From Leuctra nigra (taxonomy: Eukaryota > Arthropoda > Insecta > Plecoptera > Leuctridae), in the NCBI GenBank assembly GCA_934045905.1, contig OW203763.1, positions 40,268,724 to 40,332,723 on the forward strand: 64,000 nucleotides of DNA, in the 5' to 3' direction. Positions 22,801 to 37,800 of this stretch are shown here, piece by piece; the stretch's first letter is position 1, and every line of letters starts with the position of its first letter. Below the pieces are notes generated by a model that saw only the letters and a program-made list of their open reading frames with translations, had not been told where the DNA came from and made no database searches. The position numbers and the translations under genes were made by a program.

Positions 22801-25800
22801 TGCGTATACGTATAAAACCTAAATGTATTATACGTGTATAAAACTACGTATTATACGTAAAAAACGTATAAAACCTCTAAAATTCAAAATTAATCGTATT
22901 TTCAAATTATAACACCATACATCATATTTTGAAATGCATTTCATGGATTACAATCATATTATTTCCATGTCAATAGACTTGTTTACTGCCAAAGATGTCA
23001 TACGTAAATGATAAAAAAGTACCTATCCAAAAGTATTTTGATAGATCTTCATTTGCATCCTCTTTGGAAGATTGTATCATTAACGATTAGGTACTATGCA
23101 TAGCCTGTTCATTCATGAATCTAAATGTTATCATTATTTTGTGTAAGTTGTTTTGCACATTATCAGCCAATTAGACTGCAAACACACGGGGCGTTTTTTT
23201 TTTTATGCCCAGCCAAAGCGTTCGAACGCCGGCGAGACGCCGAGAAGATAAATAGCATTGAGTCTTATGGGAGCGAACACACGAGGCGGTTTTTACACGC
23301 GGCAGTTTTTCCCACGCCGCGTCTGGGCATGAAAAAAACGCACCGTGTGTTTGCAGCCTTTACGATTTTATTGCCTGAACTCATTTTTCATTAATCTTTT
23401 AAATTTGTTTGAATATTCCGCCAAAAACTGCTCAAGGCCGTGTATTGCTAATGCATTTGCCCTAAACTTCCGCCCATTCGCTTATTTAAATTTTATTGTA
23501 CGTAGGCAAGACATGAGTATCTATAACACCCAAAATGTGCAGTGTAGTGCAGTCTACTCCACTACATTACGGAGTAGGTAATTTATTTCTCATTGCTGAT
23601 CAAAAAAACTTTTTTATGTATAATACGTATAAAATGTATAAAACCTCCATGTATAATACGTATGTATTATACGGTATTATACGTACCTACATATAATACG
23701 TTTTTTTACGTGACGTATTATACGCACCCATCCCTGCATAGAAAGGACATTACCCGGCTCACATACTCACAGATAGATTTTTCCCGCCAAAATGTCACAT
23801 GAAATTTCAATTTGATATTTTTATATGAATGAAAATGTTAATTTTTTCGGGTGAAAAGTGTATTTGTCATTATTTTTAGTGTTGGTATTTACAAATTTAC
23901 TATAACAAATTTAAGTAGACTTCCCTATTGTGTACACCAGGTCACTTTGACGTCATGCGTGATTTCTTGCAGTAATGCAGACGGCTTGGCGCGAACGCAA
24001 CCCCGCAGCTCGCGTGAAGGCGGCCCACGAGGCGCTGGAGAAGAATCCGGAATGCGCGGCCGCCTACGTGCTGCTGGCCGAGGAGGAATCCACAACGGTG
24101 TTGGAGTCGGAGAAGATGCTCAGACAAGCGCTCAGAGCTGCGGAGGTCAACTACAGACGGTCGCAGCAGATGCAGCATCAGGGGTCACTCATGGAAGCCA
24201 TGCACAGTGAGTTGAACCGAGGGGTTGTACACCCAACAAATCATAACAGTATTTGAACGAAAGGGATTAGCTGCTTGTCCGGTTCCTTGACAACCAATCC
24301 TTGTTATTGATCAGTGAAATCAGAGCTCACCTTCTAGAGGTAGATGACGATCTAGCATAGACTTCATCGGATGATGCCATCACATTTTTTCAGCCATCCA
24401 TTTCTTTCAAATACCGTTTATCATTTGTTGAGTTTACGTGCTTGCCTGGGGGACTATCCTCGAGTTGAATCCGTAAACGGGAATGGTCAACTTTTTGAAA
24501 TGAAGTGAAATCTTCTGTTGTTTCAATGTTTATTTATCTGACTGAGTTCCTTGTGCAGTTGTGCTATTCTATCCTGAATGATAAAATTTACAACAAACGT
24601 GAAAAGAGGTCCCCTGAGGCTCTTAGGCAGTGGCACTTTCTAAAATAACCAATAGTTGATTTCTGGATTCAAATTATCTTGTAAAACTAGTATTTTGTGG
24701 ACCCTTCAGTTAGCTCAACCTAATAGATGGGTTGGTATAACAATGGGGCATGAGCGCACGCAGGTAAAAGTAAGGGACAGCAAAATAAAATAACCCTTTT
24801 CCATTTTCCAATGCCTGGCAGCCTGTTGGTTTCTTTACAGCTGTACACAAATTAAATTTTAAACATTTTAACTCTTGCTAGGGTGGCGAGGGGGAGGGCA
24901 TCGATGGGGACTTCATGCCCCTAGTTTTTGTGGCACATTAAGGAATCAAAATTAGCTGAAAAGTCAATAATTAGGTATTGGTATAAAACTGTTTGATATG
25001 CAGTAAAAGTTTTGTTTAATGTCACACAAATTAAATTCTAATTCTAATCATTATCTCATACTTACTGGTAATAAACAAGTATTATTTTTAATTTTTACAG
25101 GAAGAGACACAAATGTACTTATCTACATCAAAAGAAGACTAGCAATGTGTGCTAGAAAATTGGGAAAACTGAAAGAAGCAGTCAAGATGTTTCGTGATGT
25201 AAGTTATTAGATTTTGATGTGATTTAAAGAAGGCTAGAAAAGTGCTAGGTAGGTATCACAATCTTGATCTTTGTTTCCAGCTGACAAAAGAAGTCCCGCC
25301 AATAATGAATGTGCTGAATATTCACGAGAACTTAATCGAGGCTCTGCTAGAGATGCAGGCTTATGCTGATGTGCAAGCCGTGCTAGCAAAATACGACGAC
25401 ATCAGTCTACCAAAGTCAGCCACTATTTGCTACACGGCAGCATTGCTTAAAGCAAGACTAGTGGCAGATAAGTAAGTAAAATAGGTTGTGTACTACTAAA
25501 TGATTGATGGTGAAACTAGTTACACCTGACTTAATTGGTACCTACTGTATTTTGTAAGTTGCTGCCACACAAATGCTTTTACTTTTCTAGGTATTTTATA
25601 AATCAAGTGTTTGAAGTTGATGTATTTGTTTGTTACTAGATTCTCGCCAGATATCGCCAGTAAACGGGGTTTAACAACGGCGGAAATGACAGCGGTGGAG
25701 GCCATACATAGAGCAGTGGAGTTCAATCCACATGTGCCAAAAGTAAGAGCACGGCAGAGCTACATTACCTAATTAGTGTTCTCGCTTAATCAAGTTTCTA

Positions 25801-28800
25801 GCGTTATGTGTTTTCACATAGAAACTTCTATGATTATCTATGAGATCATTGACCATCTATGAATGAGGCTGTTTTTTCGAACACAAATCACTTGTGGTAA
25901 CTCAAAAACATTTTTTTTTAAAGATGCACCCACAACTATTTTTCTTCTCCACCATTATTCTACCACCTTCTTCCCAAAGTCTCATTTGATGCATTGATTC
26001 TGATTCATTTATTATGCCAGTTCTCAGACATATTTCGATGCACAGAAAATGCAAAATTTGTATTTTTTTTACTCTGAAACGCTAAAATCATCAGTTTTAC
26101 ATTTCAAAAGCATAGTATTGTATTGTTTATTTGTATGCTTGAATACATTGATGAAAGACAAAGATTTCAACAAAAAACTGGACAACAAGTTATTAAACTT
26201 CTCAGCCCTCAAATTAGTTTCAACCAAGATGATGAGCGGAAGTGACTGGACTAAAGGTACCAACTACTCAAGGAATGTATTCAATTCTTAAAATTATTTT
26301 CCCATACGATCGCATCACGCAAACATATCATGTGATATTGAGACAGAGTTGAGTGGTACCGTTGTATAGAGGAAGAGCTACTCGATCAACGTCCACAATT
26401 TGAATGACATGTTTCCATTCATAAAAATGTGATGCCCATTTTTGCATTAATTTTGGTACAGCCCTTATTTGGAAGAAATGACTTTGACGGACAAAATAAC
26501 ATTAACTGACCGCCAAGAAGATTCATGGACATCAATAAAATACTACCTTCATACCAGTGTGCCTACCTCATTCTTGTACTCAAATGGACTGGACATGGCG
26601 GGTCAACGCCTCTGGTGGCCACTCTTATAATTTTAATAGTATCTCTCTTTTCACAGCTAGTTTAAGCCTAGCAATGCTGAAAGTGTATCTAACGAAACCC
26701 CATGTTAATGATATTTTGATGAAACTTTGTAATTATAGAGACGAAATTAGTATGTACTCTGTTTCGTAAAAATAGCGTAAAAATTAGACTATCCACAACC
26801 CACATTAATTTCCGAGATATATCATTTTTAAAATTACAGTTTTAACAAAGTATTAAAATGGTGATAATGCTCGTTAAGACTGGTATATAAATTTGTATAT
26901 TAAATTAATTCTGAAGGGCATTTTATTTTTCTCTAATGACTGTTTTTGGAAAAAAATGTTTTTTAATGTATAAAAAAAACTCTATGCATTGCAAATAAAA
27001 TATAAAATTTGTATCTTACCAAATTAAGTTTTGAGATATGTTTGATTTCCGTATGTTATTTCTCCTCTAAGCCAATGAGAGTAGCGATCAACAGACAGAG
27101 TAGTATCATTAGCCAATCAGGTGGCACTCGGCATTGCTTAGCTGTTGGTCACATGATAAATTGATACGTTGACTTTTTCCAGTATTTATTGGAGATGAAA
27201 CCTTTGATCCTGCCTCCGGAGCACGTGTTAAAGCGCGGAGACTCGGAAGCGATCGCGTACACGTTCTTCCACCTGCCGCACTGGAAGCAAGTGGAGGGGG
27301 CCCTCAACCTCCTGCACTGCACGTGGGAGGGCACGTTCCGTATGCTGCCGTATCCCTTGGAGCGCGGACATCTCTTCTATCCGTATCCCACATGCACCGA
27401 GTGTGCCGATAGAGAACTCCTGCCAGGTAAAGAGGACATGTGTTTACACATTTCTTCAAAACACTAGTTGATAATGCATTCATTACATATTTGGTCAATA
27501 ACTATGTATTAGTACAATACAAATCAAATACCAAATTGTTTCTGTGGTTAATTTATTCTTGTAAATTTTTGTAAAAATAGTAATGAATTACTGTAATTCT
27601 TGTATTTACACACAAATTTGGCCAAAATTGAAAATATATAATGAATCTTAATCCATGTTTGTATAATAATGTGTTTAAAATGTGAGATTTGATTAAGGAG
27701 GGACCTCCAAATTTCACTCTTCATTAGAAATCGTTGGAACTCAACATATAAATAGGTTTTTGTGTTCTGCATGGTCAACAAGGACTTAATTTTTTTTCGA
27801 TATTTTGCAAAGTTACAGTTTTTCTGCATTTAAACATTGCAGCCACGCAGAATATGACATTCTATCAAGCTGCTTTCTCACCTGTAGATAGTTTTGAAAA
27901 ACTACGTATATGCTGTTAACCTATCAGTTGCAGTATTTTATTTTAATATTTTTAGATATACCTATGTTCATTGATGATTTCAATGAGAAGTGCAATATTT
28001 CCTTGTAATATTTTGCTGCCATGGTGGAATTTAATCCTTAAGGATTATATATTCAAATGAGGAAAGGTCTTCTAGGAATGTTGATTTCTATGGATATCCA
28101 ATTGTTGAAAATTATTTAAAATTGAAGAAGACCGTGACTAACAGACTATATTGCTTGCTAGTCCCTCCTTAAGATGGTGGCGGTAGCTGTTGCCAAATCA
28201 GCTAAGAGGGCTGAGTAGTGAGCGTGGCCTTGAAGAGTTTTTTGATCGATTTTTATCAATATCTTTTACCAATGTAATTGTTAACAAAATAGGGCTTTGT
28301 ACGCGTATTCAGAACGGTTCAATGAAAATAATTTCATAGTTTGGAATAAGTTATTAGTTTTATTTTGTCCAACAGATGTTTAGTGCCCAAAAGTTAGTAA
28401 AACTATGGTACTAAACACTTGGACCCTTACCTAATATCGTGTTTTTGCACACTACGACCACGGTAAGGCGGTCGCACAGTAGTCCCGTCCTAGTCCCAAT
28501 TTAATATGCATTTTAAGGTCACGTGACTGGTGCTACGACGGTCGTAGCAGCGTCGTACCGCGGACCGCTCTTTAGCAGTCTTACCGTGGTCGTAGCATTG
28601 TTGTCAAGACCGTGTGACGTCAAATCAGCTGTTCTCATGGCAACCAAACCAAAAACTATTGTAGGAAAGATAGGCGACGGAATTTTATGCGAAAAACCAA
28701 CTAGGAAAGATAGGCGATGGAAATTTTGGTGACAAGAATGCAACCAGGGCGGAAATATTAGGCGAAAAACTTTTTCATGGAAAGTACCCATTCTTGTCTC

Positions 28801-31800
28801 AATTAATTGTAACAAATTTTCTCAAACATTTTATGCCACTACCACATTTTCTACCCGAAATTGTGATATCTAAAATGTTATACATAACACTCATAAATTC
28901 ATAATAATAAGTAATAACCAAATTGTTTTGTAATTAAAAAAAGATCTAATGGAAACAAAATTACATAAAAATAAACAAAACAGACAAATATGATAAAAAA
29001 AAATAAGTAAAGGATTAAAAAATTTAACAAAAATTAAAAAAAATTAAGTGAAATTGAATAAAATACAGAAATTAAAATTAAAAATTAAATCAGAATCGCC
29101 TATCTTTTCTAGTTGGTTTTTCGCCTAAAATTCCGTCGTCTATTTTTCCCTTGCCTATCTTTCCGTTTACCTCAAAGACATCGACTACAAAAGCCACAAA
29201 GTCAAGATGGCGGCTTACGTACTTGCGGCTAGGGCAGGGGTGGATCTAGCGTCTTGTCATGGGGGGGGGGGGGGGGGGGGTCATGGGAGGGTCATGGGGT
29301 CATGGGAGGGGGTCTGGGGGTACCCCCAACCACGGGCGTCCGCAGAATTTCTGCGTGGGAGCAAGGCAAAGATAACAATTGGAAACGGGCTGGGGGGGGG
29401 GGGAGGGGGTGCACGTCCCCCACCTGCCCCGCAAGTCGTTTTTTGTTCATCAAATTTGTAGATCAAATTTTGAGACTTGATTGAGACGAGATTTTAACAC
29501 ATGAGGTGTATTTTGTTGAACAATTCAATATTTTTTAAACTTTGACACTTTGGGGTAGTGCCCCCACCTTGCCCCGCAGGGTATTTTTTGGTTTGTTGAC
29601 ACTTTGAAATGATTTTTTTTAGATTTTTGTGTAGCAAATGGAACTATACGTAAAACACCACCCAAATTTCATGTTATCCTGACATCCTTGCCCCCCCCCC
29701 CCCCCCCCCCCCCTCCCGTTGATGCCCTTGCCCACAGCCGGTAAAGACCTATCGCCGACCACGATTTTTTTCTCGAAATATTGAAGAAACATTTAGTTTT
29801 CATCCACTTTTAGAGCAAAGATTAATCCTTGCCAATAACAAAAGAATTACACTCGAGTAGGGATGGCACTTTTACCGGGTCTGAAAAAAATCGGTAAATT
29901 TACCGGTAAATTTTACCGGNNNNNNNNNNNNNNNNNNNNNNNNNNNNNNNNNNNNNNNNNNNNNNNNNNNNNNNNNNNNNNNNNNNNNNNNNNNNNNNNN
30001 NNNNNNNNNNNNNNNNNNNNNNNNNNNNNNNNNNNNNNNNNNNNNNNNNNNNNNNNNNNNNNNNNNNNNNNNNNNNNNNNNNNNNNNNNNNNNNNNNNNN
30101 NNNNNNNNNNNNNNNNNNNTTTCCATAAAATTTGGCACATTCAATCATACCATAGACAGTAGCAACCATGATTTTTTTTATAATTTTGGGGCTCTTGGTT
30201 ACAAAGTTATGGCGGGGTCAAATTTTGACCCGTCGGTGACCTTTTCGCGAGTTACTTTGGTTTTCTTGGAATTACTCGGCTCCTATCAGAGCTACAGGGC
30301 TGGGAATGGTCTCATTGGAAAGGCAATGAAATTTTCTATCTAAATAAGTGACTTTCATATCAAGGACATTTTAAATGGCACCACAAAATTGACCTACATC
30401 TAGATAAGGTCAAAGGTCAATAGGTCAAAAACACCATCTTCGATTTTTTTTAAACTTGGTAATATTATTCTACATATATGTAGGTACAATCACACAAAAT
30501 TTGGAGATGGCTAAAAATTTCGTTTTCGAGAAATTAATTATTGAACATTATATTGCCTCTAAATGTAGCAATCCACTGTATGTAGTATACCATTGTAGCC
30601 GTATAATTGCAGTATTACCTACAGTTTAATGAAATGGAACTCTGTTTATATTGTCCCATTCATATTTTCCACACTAAGAACTGACTCTTCTGTAATCTTG
30701 GATGTCTGATCAGGATGATTTTGAGTCAGATGGTGATGAAGATGGTGTTCTGAACCTGATCTAACTATGGGGGACATTGAAGAATATATCACAGTGCAAT
30801 ACGACGGTCACTGGTGGCTTGCATTCGTTTTAGAGAAGATTATGCCCGATTTCTTTATCCGCACGGTTCATCTCTATACTTCACATACCCCCCAAAGGAT
30901 GACGCACTTGCGCTTCGTCTAAGCCATGTACTCAGGCGCGTAGGAACTTTATTTTGAGTGGAGGGGTCAAATTTTCAGGGTTTGATGAATGTGAGGAAAG
31001 GTAGTGCGCCGACATAAGGGGGTCTGGGGGGCCAGCCCCCAGTTCGCCCCGCAGGGCCCTTTTTGAATATTTTCACACAAAATAATTGAATTTGAGGCTC
31101 TAGGCATCCTTTCAAAGAAATTTAGAATGTGTGACATGCAATATCCAGCCTGTAGAAACTTTAGTCAAATGTAATATAATCACTTCTTTTTTTATAGAAT
31201 CCCCATCAGCCCTGCAGGGATATTTTTTTAATTTTTGAGACAAAATAATTGATTTTTAAGCTTGTGCTTGAATTTTGGCATCTTTTTCAAAGAAATTAAA
31301 AACGTGGGATATTCAATATTTTTGGGGAAGCTTTTAGACAAACTGCAATATAATCTGTAACTATTTGTTATTTGATAACACCCCCATTGGTCCCACAGAG
31401 AATTTTTTGAATTTCTAGTATTTGAGAATCAATTATTAGTTATTACTTTATTTTGGAATTTCTTTGAAAAATGTTGCATTAAGCAACAGCTATAAGCAAT
31501 AAACAATATGACAAATCTCACTGTATGTGTCAGTTTAACGTGTAATAACTAATTATTAAATTGTGTTCATGAGTATTATCAAGTTGGTGAAATGAGTTAT
31601 TGTCTCATCATTGGATAAAAACTCTGTTCAATTAGCTTAGCAAAACTTGAGAAAATAATAAGAATTCAACCTCATAATGGAGCAAGCAAATGTGTGCACT
31701 TTTGCAACTCTGGGGTTGTCAAGATGAAAAGTGGGGGGGGGGGGGGGGGGGGGGGGGGTAAATGACCATCACTACCCCCGCCCCCCTTGGCGCCTGCATG

Positions 31801-34800
31801 TACTGACCACAGTGCATGTCCACCTTTGAGGTAGATCGTACGCACGTACAAGATTGAGGAGGAGGGTAGCAAAGCAGCCACTAGACTAGACTGCTGGCAA
31901 GTAAATAATATCGAGGTAAGATTACAGAAGAGTCAGTTCTTAGTGTGGAAAATATGAATGTGACAATATAAACAGAGTTCCATTTCATTAAACTGCAGGT
32001 AATACTGCAATTATACGGCTACAATGGTATACTACATACAGTGGATTGCTACATTTAGAGGCAATATAATGTTCAATAATTAATTTCTCGAAAACGAAAT
32101 TTTTAGCCATCTCCAAATTTTGTGTGATTGTACCTACATATATGTAGAATAATATTACCAAGTTTAAAAAAAATCGAAGATGGTGTTTTTGACCTATTGA
32201 CCTTTGACCTTATCTAGATGTAAGTCAATTTTGTGGTGCCATTTAAGATGTCCTTGATATGAAAGTCACTTATTTAGATAGAAAATTTAATTGCCTTTCC
32301 AATGAGACCATTCCCAGCTCTGTAGCTCTGATAGGAGCCGTGTAATTCCAAGAAAACTAAAGTAACTCGCGAAAAGGTCACCGACGGGTTAAAATTTGAC
32401 CCCGCCATAACTTTGTAACCAAGAGCCCCAAAATTATTAAAAAAATCATGGTTGCTACTGTCTATGGTACAATTGAATGTGCCAAATTTCATGGAAATCA
32501 AAGAAAGTCAGAAACAACGCGTTGGGTGGTTTGTTTTGGAATGAACCAATAGATACCTATCAGTGCCACAATGTAAAATAGAGCGGGAATAAATTCCTTT
32601 CATACATATCCAAATGAACCATTAATGCGGGCAAATTGGGCGAAACCAGTGGAAATTTCATACAATCTTGATGGTTCGGTTGATTAAAACTTTTGTAGTT
32701 CTATAGTGAAATATAAAACCTTCATAATCTCTTCTTTAGCTTATGATTAATTAATTAATTGACACAAAAATCGAAATGAGAACAGAACTTATGATTGCAA
32801 AGCGAATTTGTTACTCGGGTACAAAATCTATGTGAATTTGCCCCATTTCCTGTCTAGGTTTCCATCCATACATCATTACGCATTTAAATTGCTGCCACTC
32901 TATAATAGATTGCTGAAAATTTCCCACGTACTTCATGATTTTATATAATTAAATGTCCGAGGTATCCATATTAATTCGTAAATAAAATAAAACTCCCCCA
33001 AAACTCGCCGAAAAAATCTTGCTGTTTGCGAGTTCACTCCGACAGAACTACAAATGATAAGGAGCTGAAATTTGTACACGTTATAGGACACATGATAATT
33101 TATTGCATGCGATTTGTAGAAATATTTGAGTTATGAGAAAAAAGTTACATACATTTGAATTGAGACTTTGATCAACAGTTTATACCTAGCGTTCGAAAAG
33201 CACACGTTAGAGATTAAACAATTTGGTAGCTTGTTATAAAGAATCAGCTCTGTTATGCAAAGAAGTTTCCATTGTTGTCATAATTTGCCATAAAAGTTGT
33301 CTCCATTTAGTATAAAGTATCTTATTGATAATTGTGGTTTCAAGAAAAGAAATTGAGAGGGAAGAAAATAATTGTGTATGTGTTTTCAGCGAAGATTTAG
33401 ACAATGTAGGTATTTAAACTCCCGTTAATGTCAGTGGACAAAAGTTAAATACATTCTCACACATAACTCAATAAACCAAGGATAAATTCACATAGATGTA
33501 TTAAAAGTTATTTCATGTTCATTTATGAATTCATAAGTAAACATAAAATCACCTACTTCCTACAAAGTAACTGCAAACAAATCCATCAAACACGTAATTT
33601 TGTATGGATTATTCTGTTTTTTCAAAAACAACTTCGGTAATTTTTCCCATTTTTCCCATTCAATAAATATGTTTGAAACTTACATATATTATATTATGTC
33701 AGTATGTTTTCTAAAATATGTTTAAGTTTCAAACCCCTATCTTTAATAGTGTTGATGTAGTGACCTCTCAAACAAGGGGATGTTTTGCGCCACCCGGTAT
33801 AAGAATAGCACACAGCGCGTGAAATCTCCACCTGCTTATCCGCACCCGGTCCGCCATTCGCAGGCGATCTCAGCGCTACTAGCGGAGGTGGTAACCGCGA
33901 ATAGGTCATCAGTAGCAAAAGACTAAAAATTATGTTAATGAAACCGGAAATGACGTAATGAAATTTGAAATACATCGATTGGCATTTCGGCGACAAAGTT
34001 TGATCCGATTATTTTGATATTTATGTAACGTATGTACTTTTGACATCTCGTGACTTGTTATAAAACCAACCGGAAGACGCCATTTTGAAACCGGAAGTGA
34101 CATCATATCTCAATAACGGTTAAATAGATTTGAACGATACCAGCGCTAAACAATTTAGACGGTCATCTTTATGTATTATCATCAATAATATTTGCAGTTT
34201 CCCATACCGAAACCGGAAATGACGTCACACATTTTAATAATCTCACAAATTTACATTTTGATGCAATAAATATACTATTTGAGACAGCTTATAATAAAAT
34301 GTAATCATGTTTAAATTATAATTCAAGGGGTCAGAGAATTCAGCCGCCATTTTGAAACCGGAAGTAACGTCATATCTCGAAAACTGGTAGACAGATCGGC
34401 ATGAAACTAGCGCCAAACGATTCGGAAGGCTTTCTCTATGGAATAGGAACAGTCAAACTAGAATTTTCCTATTTATGAGACCGGAAATGCCGTCAATAAA
34501 ATTTATAAATTATTATAATCCCCTCCTATACAATAAATACATATTCAGAAAACTTAAAATGATACACATCATTTATAGATATAAATTCTATGTGGCAGTG
34601 CAGTACGTTCAGCAGCCATTTTGAAAACCGAAGTGTTGCCATATCTCGGAACTGGGTTGACCGATTGGAATGAAACCTTTGCTATTCTTCATAAAAGATC
34701 ATTTAAAGCAAATATTTAGAACCATACGCTGTTTTTCATTAGTAGTACCTAACCAAATTGTAAAGGGTGATTTTTTTAAAGATTTAGTAATTGTTCATTC

Positions 34801-37800
34801 GATATGTGTCACAAGTTGTAAGAATAAACTAAAAAAAGGAGTGATATCCCCATAAAAAACACTTCGTGTAAAAATACCAGCCAAGTCTCTTCAACTAAAA
34901 AAAAATATGAAATCTAAAAATTCTGCACTGAAAAGTAGTGATATCAAAAAATTAGCCAAGTCAAAACTTTATTTGAAAATCATAAAATACTTGGCGCATC
35001 GTTTTTTTAGGGCATTATAGGTTTACTATTATATTTGATGTATATTTTATATCTGGCCTATACTTCTAAGCTATTTTTATACACGATGCGCCAAGTATTT
35101 TTTGATTTTCAAATAAAGTTTTGACTTGGCTAATTTTTTGATATCACTACTTTTCAGTGCAGAATTTTTAGATTTCATATTTTTTTTTAGTTGAAGAGAC
35201 TTGGCTGGTATTTTTACACGAAGTGTTTTTTATGGGGATAAACTCTAGTCACATCATGATGAGTCTTGGTATTGCTGTCAAATGTGAAAAAAATATTTTT
35301 TTTTGCAATTTTACTGGCCTTGTGTCTTTACTTTCCGAACATCCATCACGGATTTATTAATGGCCTTAAGGCGATATATGATACACACATCCACTTCCAG
35401 TATTGTTAATCATCTGCATAATACTCTTGAATATAGGAACTACTAATTAGTAATTAGTAATTAGTCCTAGTAATTTAAGTAAGGTACAGCTATATTGCTA
35501 TTACAGCATTTGTAATTATTTTGTCTAACATTTGAATATGTATTCAATACATGAAAACATGCTGTAATAGTGTGAGGAATCAGTGATAGCTGGCAAGAAG
35601 AGATCAATCGATGGAGCCAGATGTATGAAGAATTTGGAATGAAGATAATGAGGAGTGACATCCTAGTAATGGAGAGGAAAGCAATATTTAGAATGAGAAG
35701 ATGATGGTGTTAAGTATTGCAAGATTGGTAAAATAGGAAGAAAGGTTAAAGCAAGAGTTCAACTGGCAAACACTGTCATAGGTTGTGATGGGAACGTACT
35801 AGGTAGATGCGAACAAGACCAAGTCCAGATGTCAACTGTCGTATTTATTATCGAGCCTCCCTTATATAGGTAGTACAGAGGTACACGTCATCATACATAT
35901 ATCACATCTCCCTCTTTATACATCAATAAACAATTAAATCAACATGTTTTAAACTTCTAATATGTTAGCCGATTTGGCTTTCTTATGGTTCTACCGAACC
36001 TAGATGTATTTGGAGTTTCAGTGGAAGTACATACATTTTTCTCAGGACTTAGATTACAAGGAGGCGTTTTGTTTACATTATTTCCTACCACGCTCTTGTC
36101 TGCAATCAAGTGCTTCCTGTTTCTCTCAATAGTGTTTCCACTCTCCAGTTCAATGTGATAGGACCTTGGACGATCTGCACTATTTACAATTCTTGCAGGA
36201 GTCCATTCATTATTATTATTATTTCTAAATCTTACATTATCACCCTTCTTGAAAGGTTTCAAACATCTAGCACCTCTGTCATACAATTTCTTTTGCTGAC
36301 TTTGATTAAGACTCATTTTACGTCTGACATTATTTACATTTTTAGTACAAGGTGCTAAATCTTTGATTGACATAGGTATTCTACCTTTTAATCGTCTGCT
36401 CATTAACAATTGAGCAGGCGATCCTATATTACCAATAGGCGTATTTCTATACTCCAGTAAACTTAGATACAAATCTTTCTTATCGTGAGCAGCTTTCTTC
36501 ATCAATGACTTAATCGTTTGAATGTTTCTCTCAATTAAACCATTTGATTGCGGAAATCTTGGTGATGAAGTTATTGTCTCAAATTCCCAATCTTTCGCAA
36601 ATTCTCTAAACTGGTGACAATTAAATTGAGGGCCATTATCAGACATTACTTTATCAGGTACACCATGTCTAGCAAATATTGATTTTAAATGGTTAATTAC
36701 ATTACTGCTGGTCACGTCTTTACCTAAATACGCTAATTCCACATATTTTGAATAATAATCAATAACAAGCAGATATTGTTTTGATTGCAGTTCAAATAAA
36801 TCTAACCCTAACTTTTCCCACGGTCTTGCAGGAATGTCATGTGGTTGCAAAGGTTCCTTTCTGTTTGGCTGCCTGTACTTCAAACATGTTTCACAGTTGT
36901 TTACCATATTTTCAATGTGTTGATTCATGTTTGGCCAATATAGGAATTCTTGAGCCCTTGCCTTGCATTTAGAAATGCCTAAATGTCCATAGTGTATTCT
37001 CTCTAGCATATCGCGACGTAGATTAGTCGGAACAATTACCTTGCTACCTTTGAACAGAATATCATGCGATGATGTAATCTCCTCTCGTACACACCAATAA
37101 GGTCTTATTACAACATCCACGTCAGACTTGCACTTCGGCCAACCTATTTTGATTTGCTCACGCAACTTGCCGAGGACCTCATCGTCTGCTGTATTTTTTT
37201 GAAATATCCGTAACATTTCCTCAGTCATAGGTAAATTTTCAACTACCGAACAAATCTGTGCCTCAATGCAATTTTGCAATTCTATGCTATTATCTACCTC
37301 CTCATCAGTCTGTAATGCTCTCGATAACGTATCTGCAATAAACAACTCTTTACCTGGTTTGTATTTTATTGACAGTGTATAAGGTTGAAGTCGAATCAAC
37401 ATTCTTTGTAATCGAGGGGGACATTGCACTAATGGTTTCTTGTAAATCGCCTCAAGTGGCTTGTGATCGGTTTCAATATTTACAGCTCTACCATAAATAT
37501 ATTCATGAAATTTTTCACATCCAAACACAATCGCCCACATTTCTTTCTCTAGCTGACAGTAATTCTTTTGCGTCTGAGTGAAGCTTTTTGACGCATACGC
37601 AACTGGCGAATTATTTTGCAACAAAACCGCTGCAACCCCTTCCTGACTGGCATCTACCGATACTGTGACCGGTTGTTTTACATCATAGTATTTTAACACT
37701 GGACCTGTTATTAACACTTGTTTTAACATTTGAAAAGCTTTCTTTTGCTCTTCCTGCCATTGAAACTCTCTGTCTTTTTTTAACAATTCTCTGAGTGGTG

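Larger units (their letters stand above)
22600..23932 (+). repeat. interspersed repeat R-B, copy 2 (interrupted)
   Basis: 22600-22790 and 23737-23932 together match 4690-5065, including GCATTGCCATGGCAACGAAG and GGTGAAAAGTGTATTTG. The break falls exactly at the hAT MITE insertion. Confidence 0.75.
21432..23972. other. ST7 intron 4
   Basis: Contains repeat R-B copy 2 split by a hAT MITE that itself holds a PIF-like MITE (separate entries), plus a second copy of the 150-bp segment seen at 21080-21230. R-B ends about 40 bp before the exon 5 acceptor. Confidence 0.6.

Noticed and set aside
24437..27182. Start of ST7 at the ATG inside exon 5 or other single-exon ORFs
   Set aside because: Each is an internal exon fragment; phases and conserved junctions show they are parts of one spliced gene.
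29872..30169. ORFs running through the N gap
   Set aside because: They consist mostly of X from unknown bases and have no meaning.
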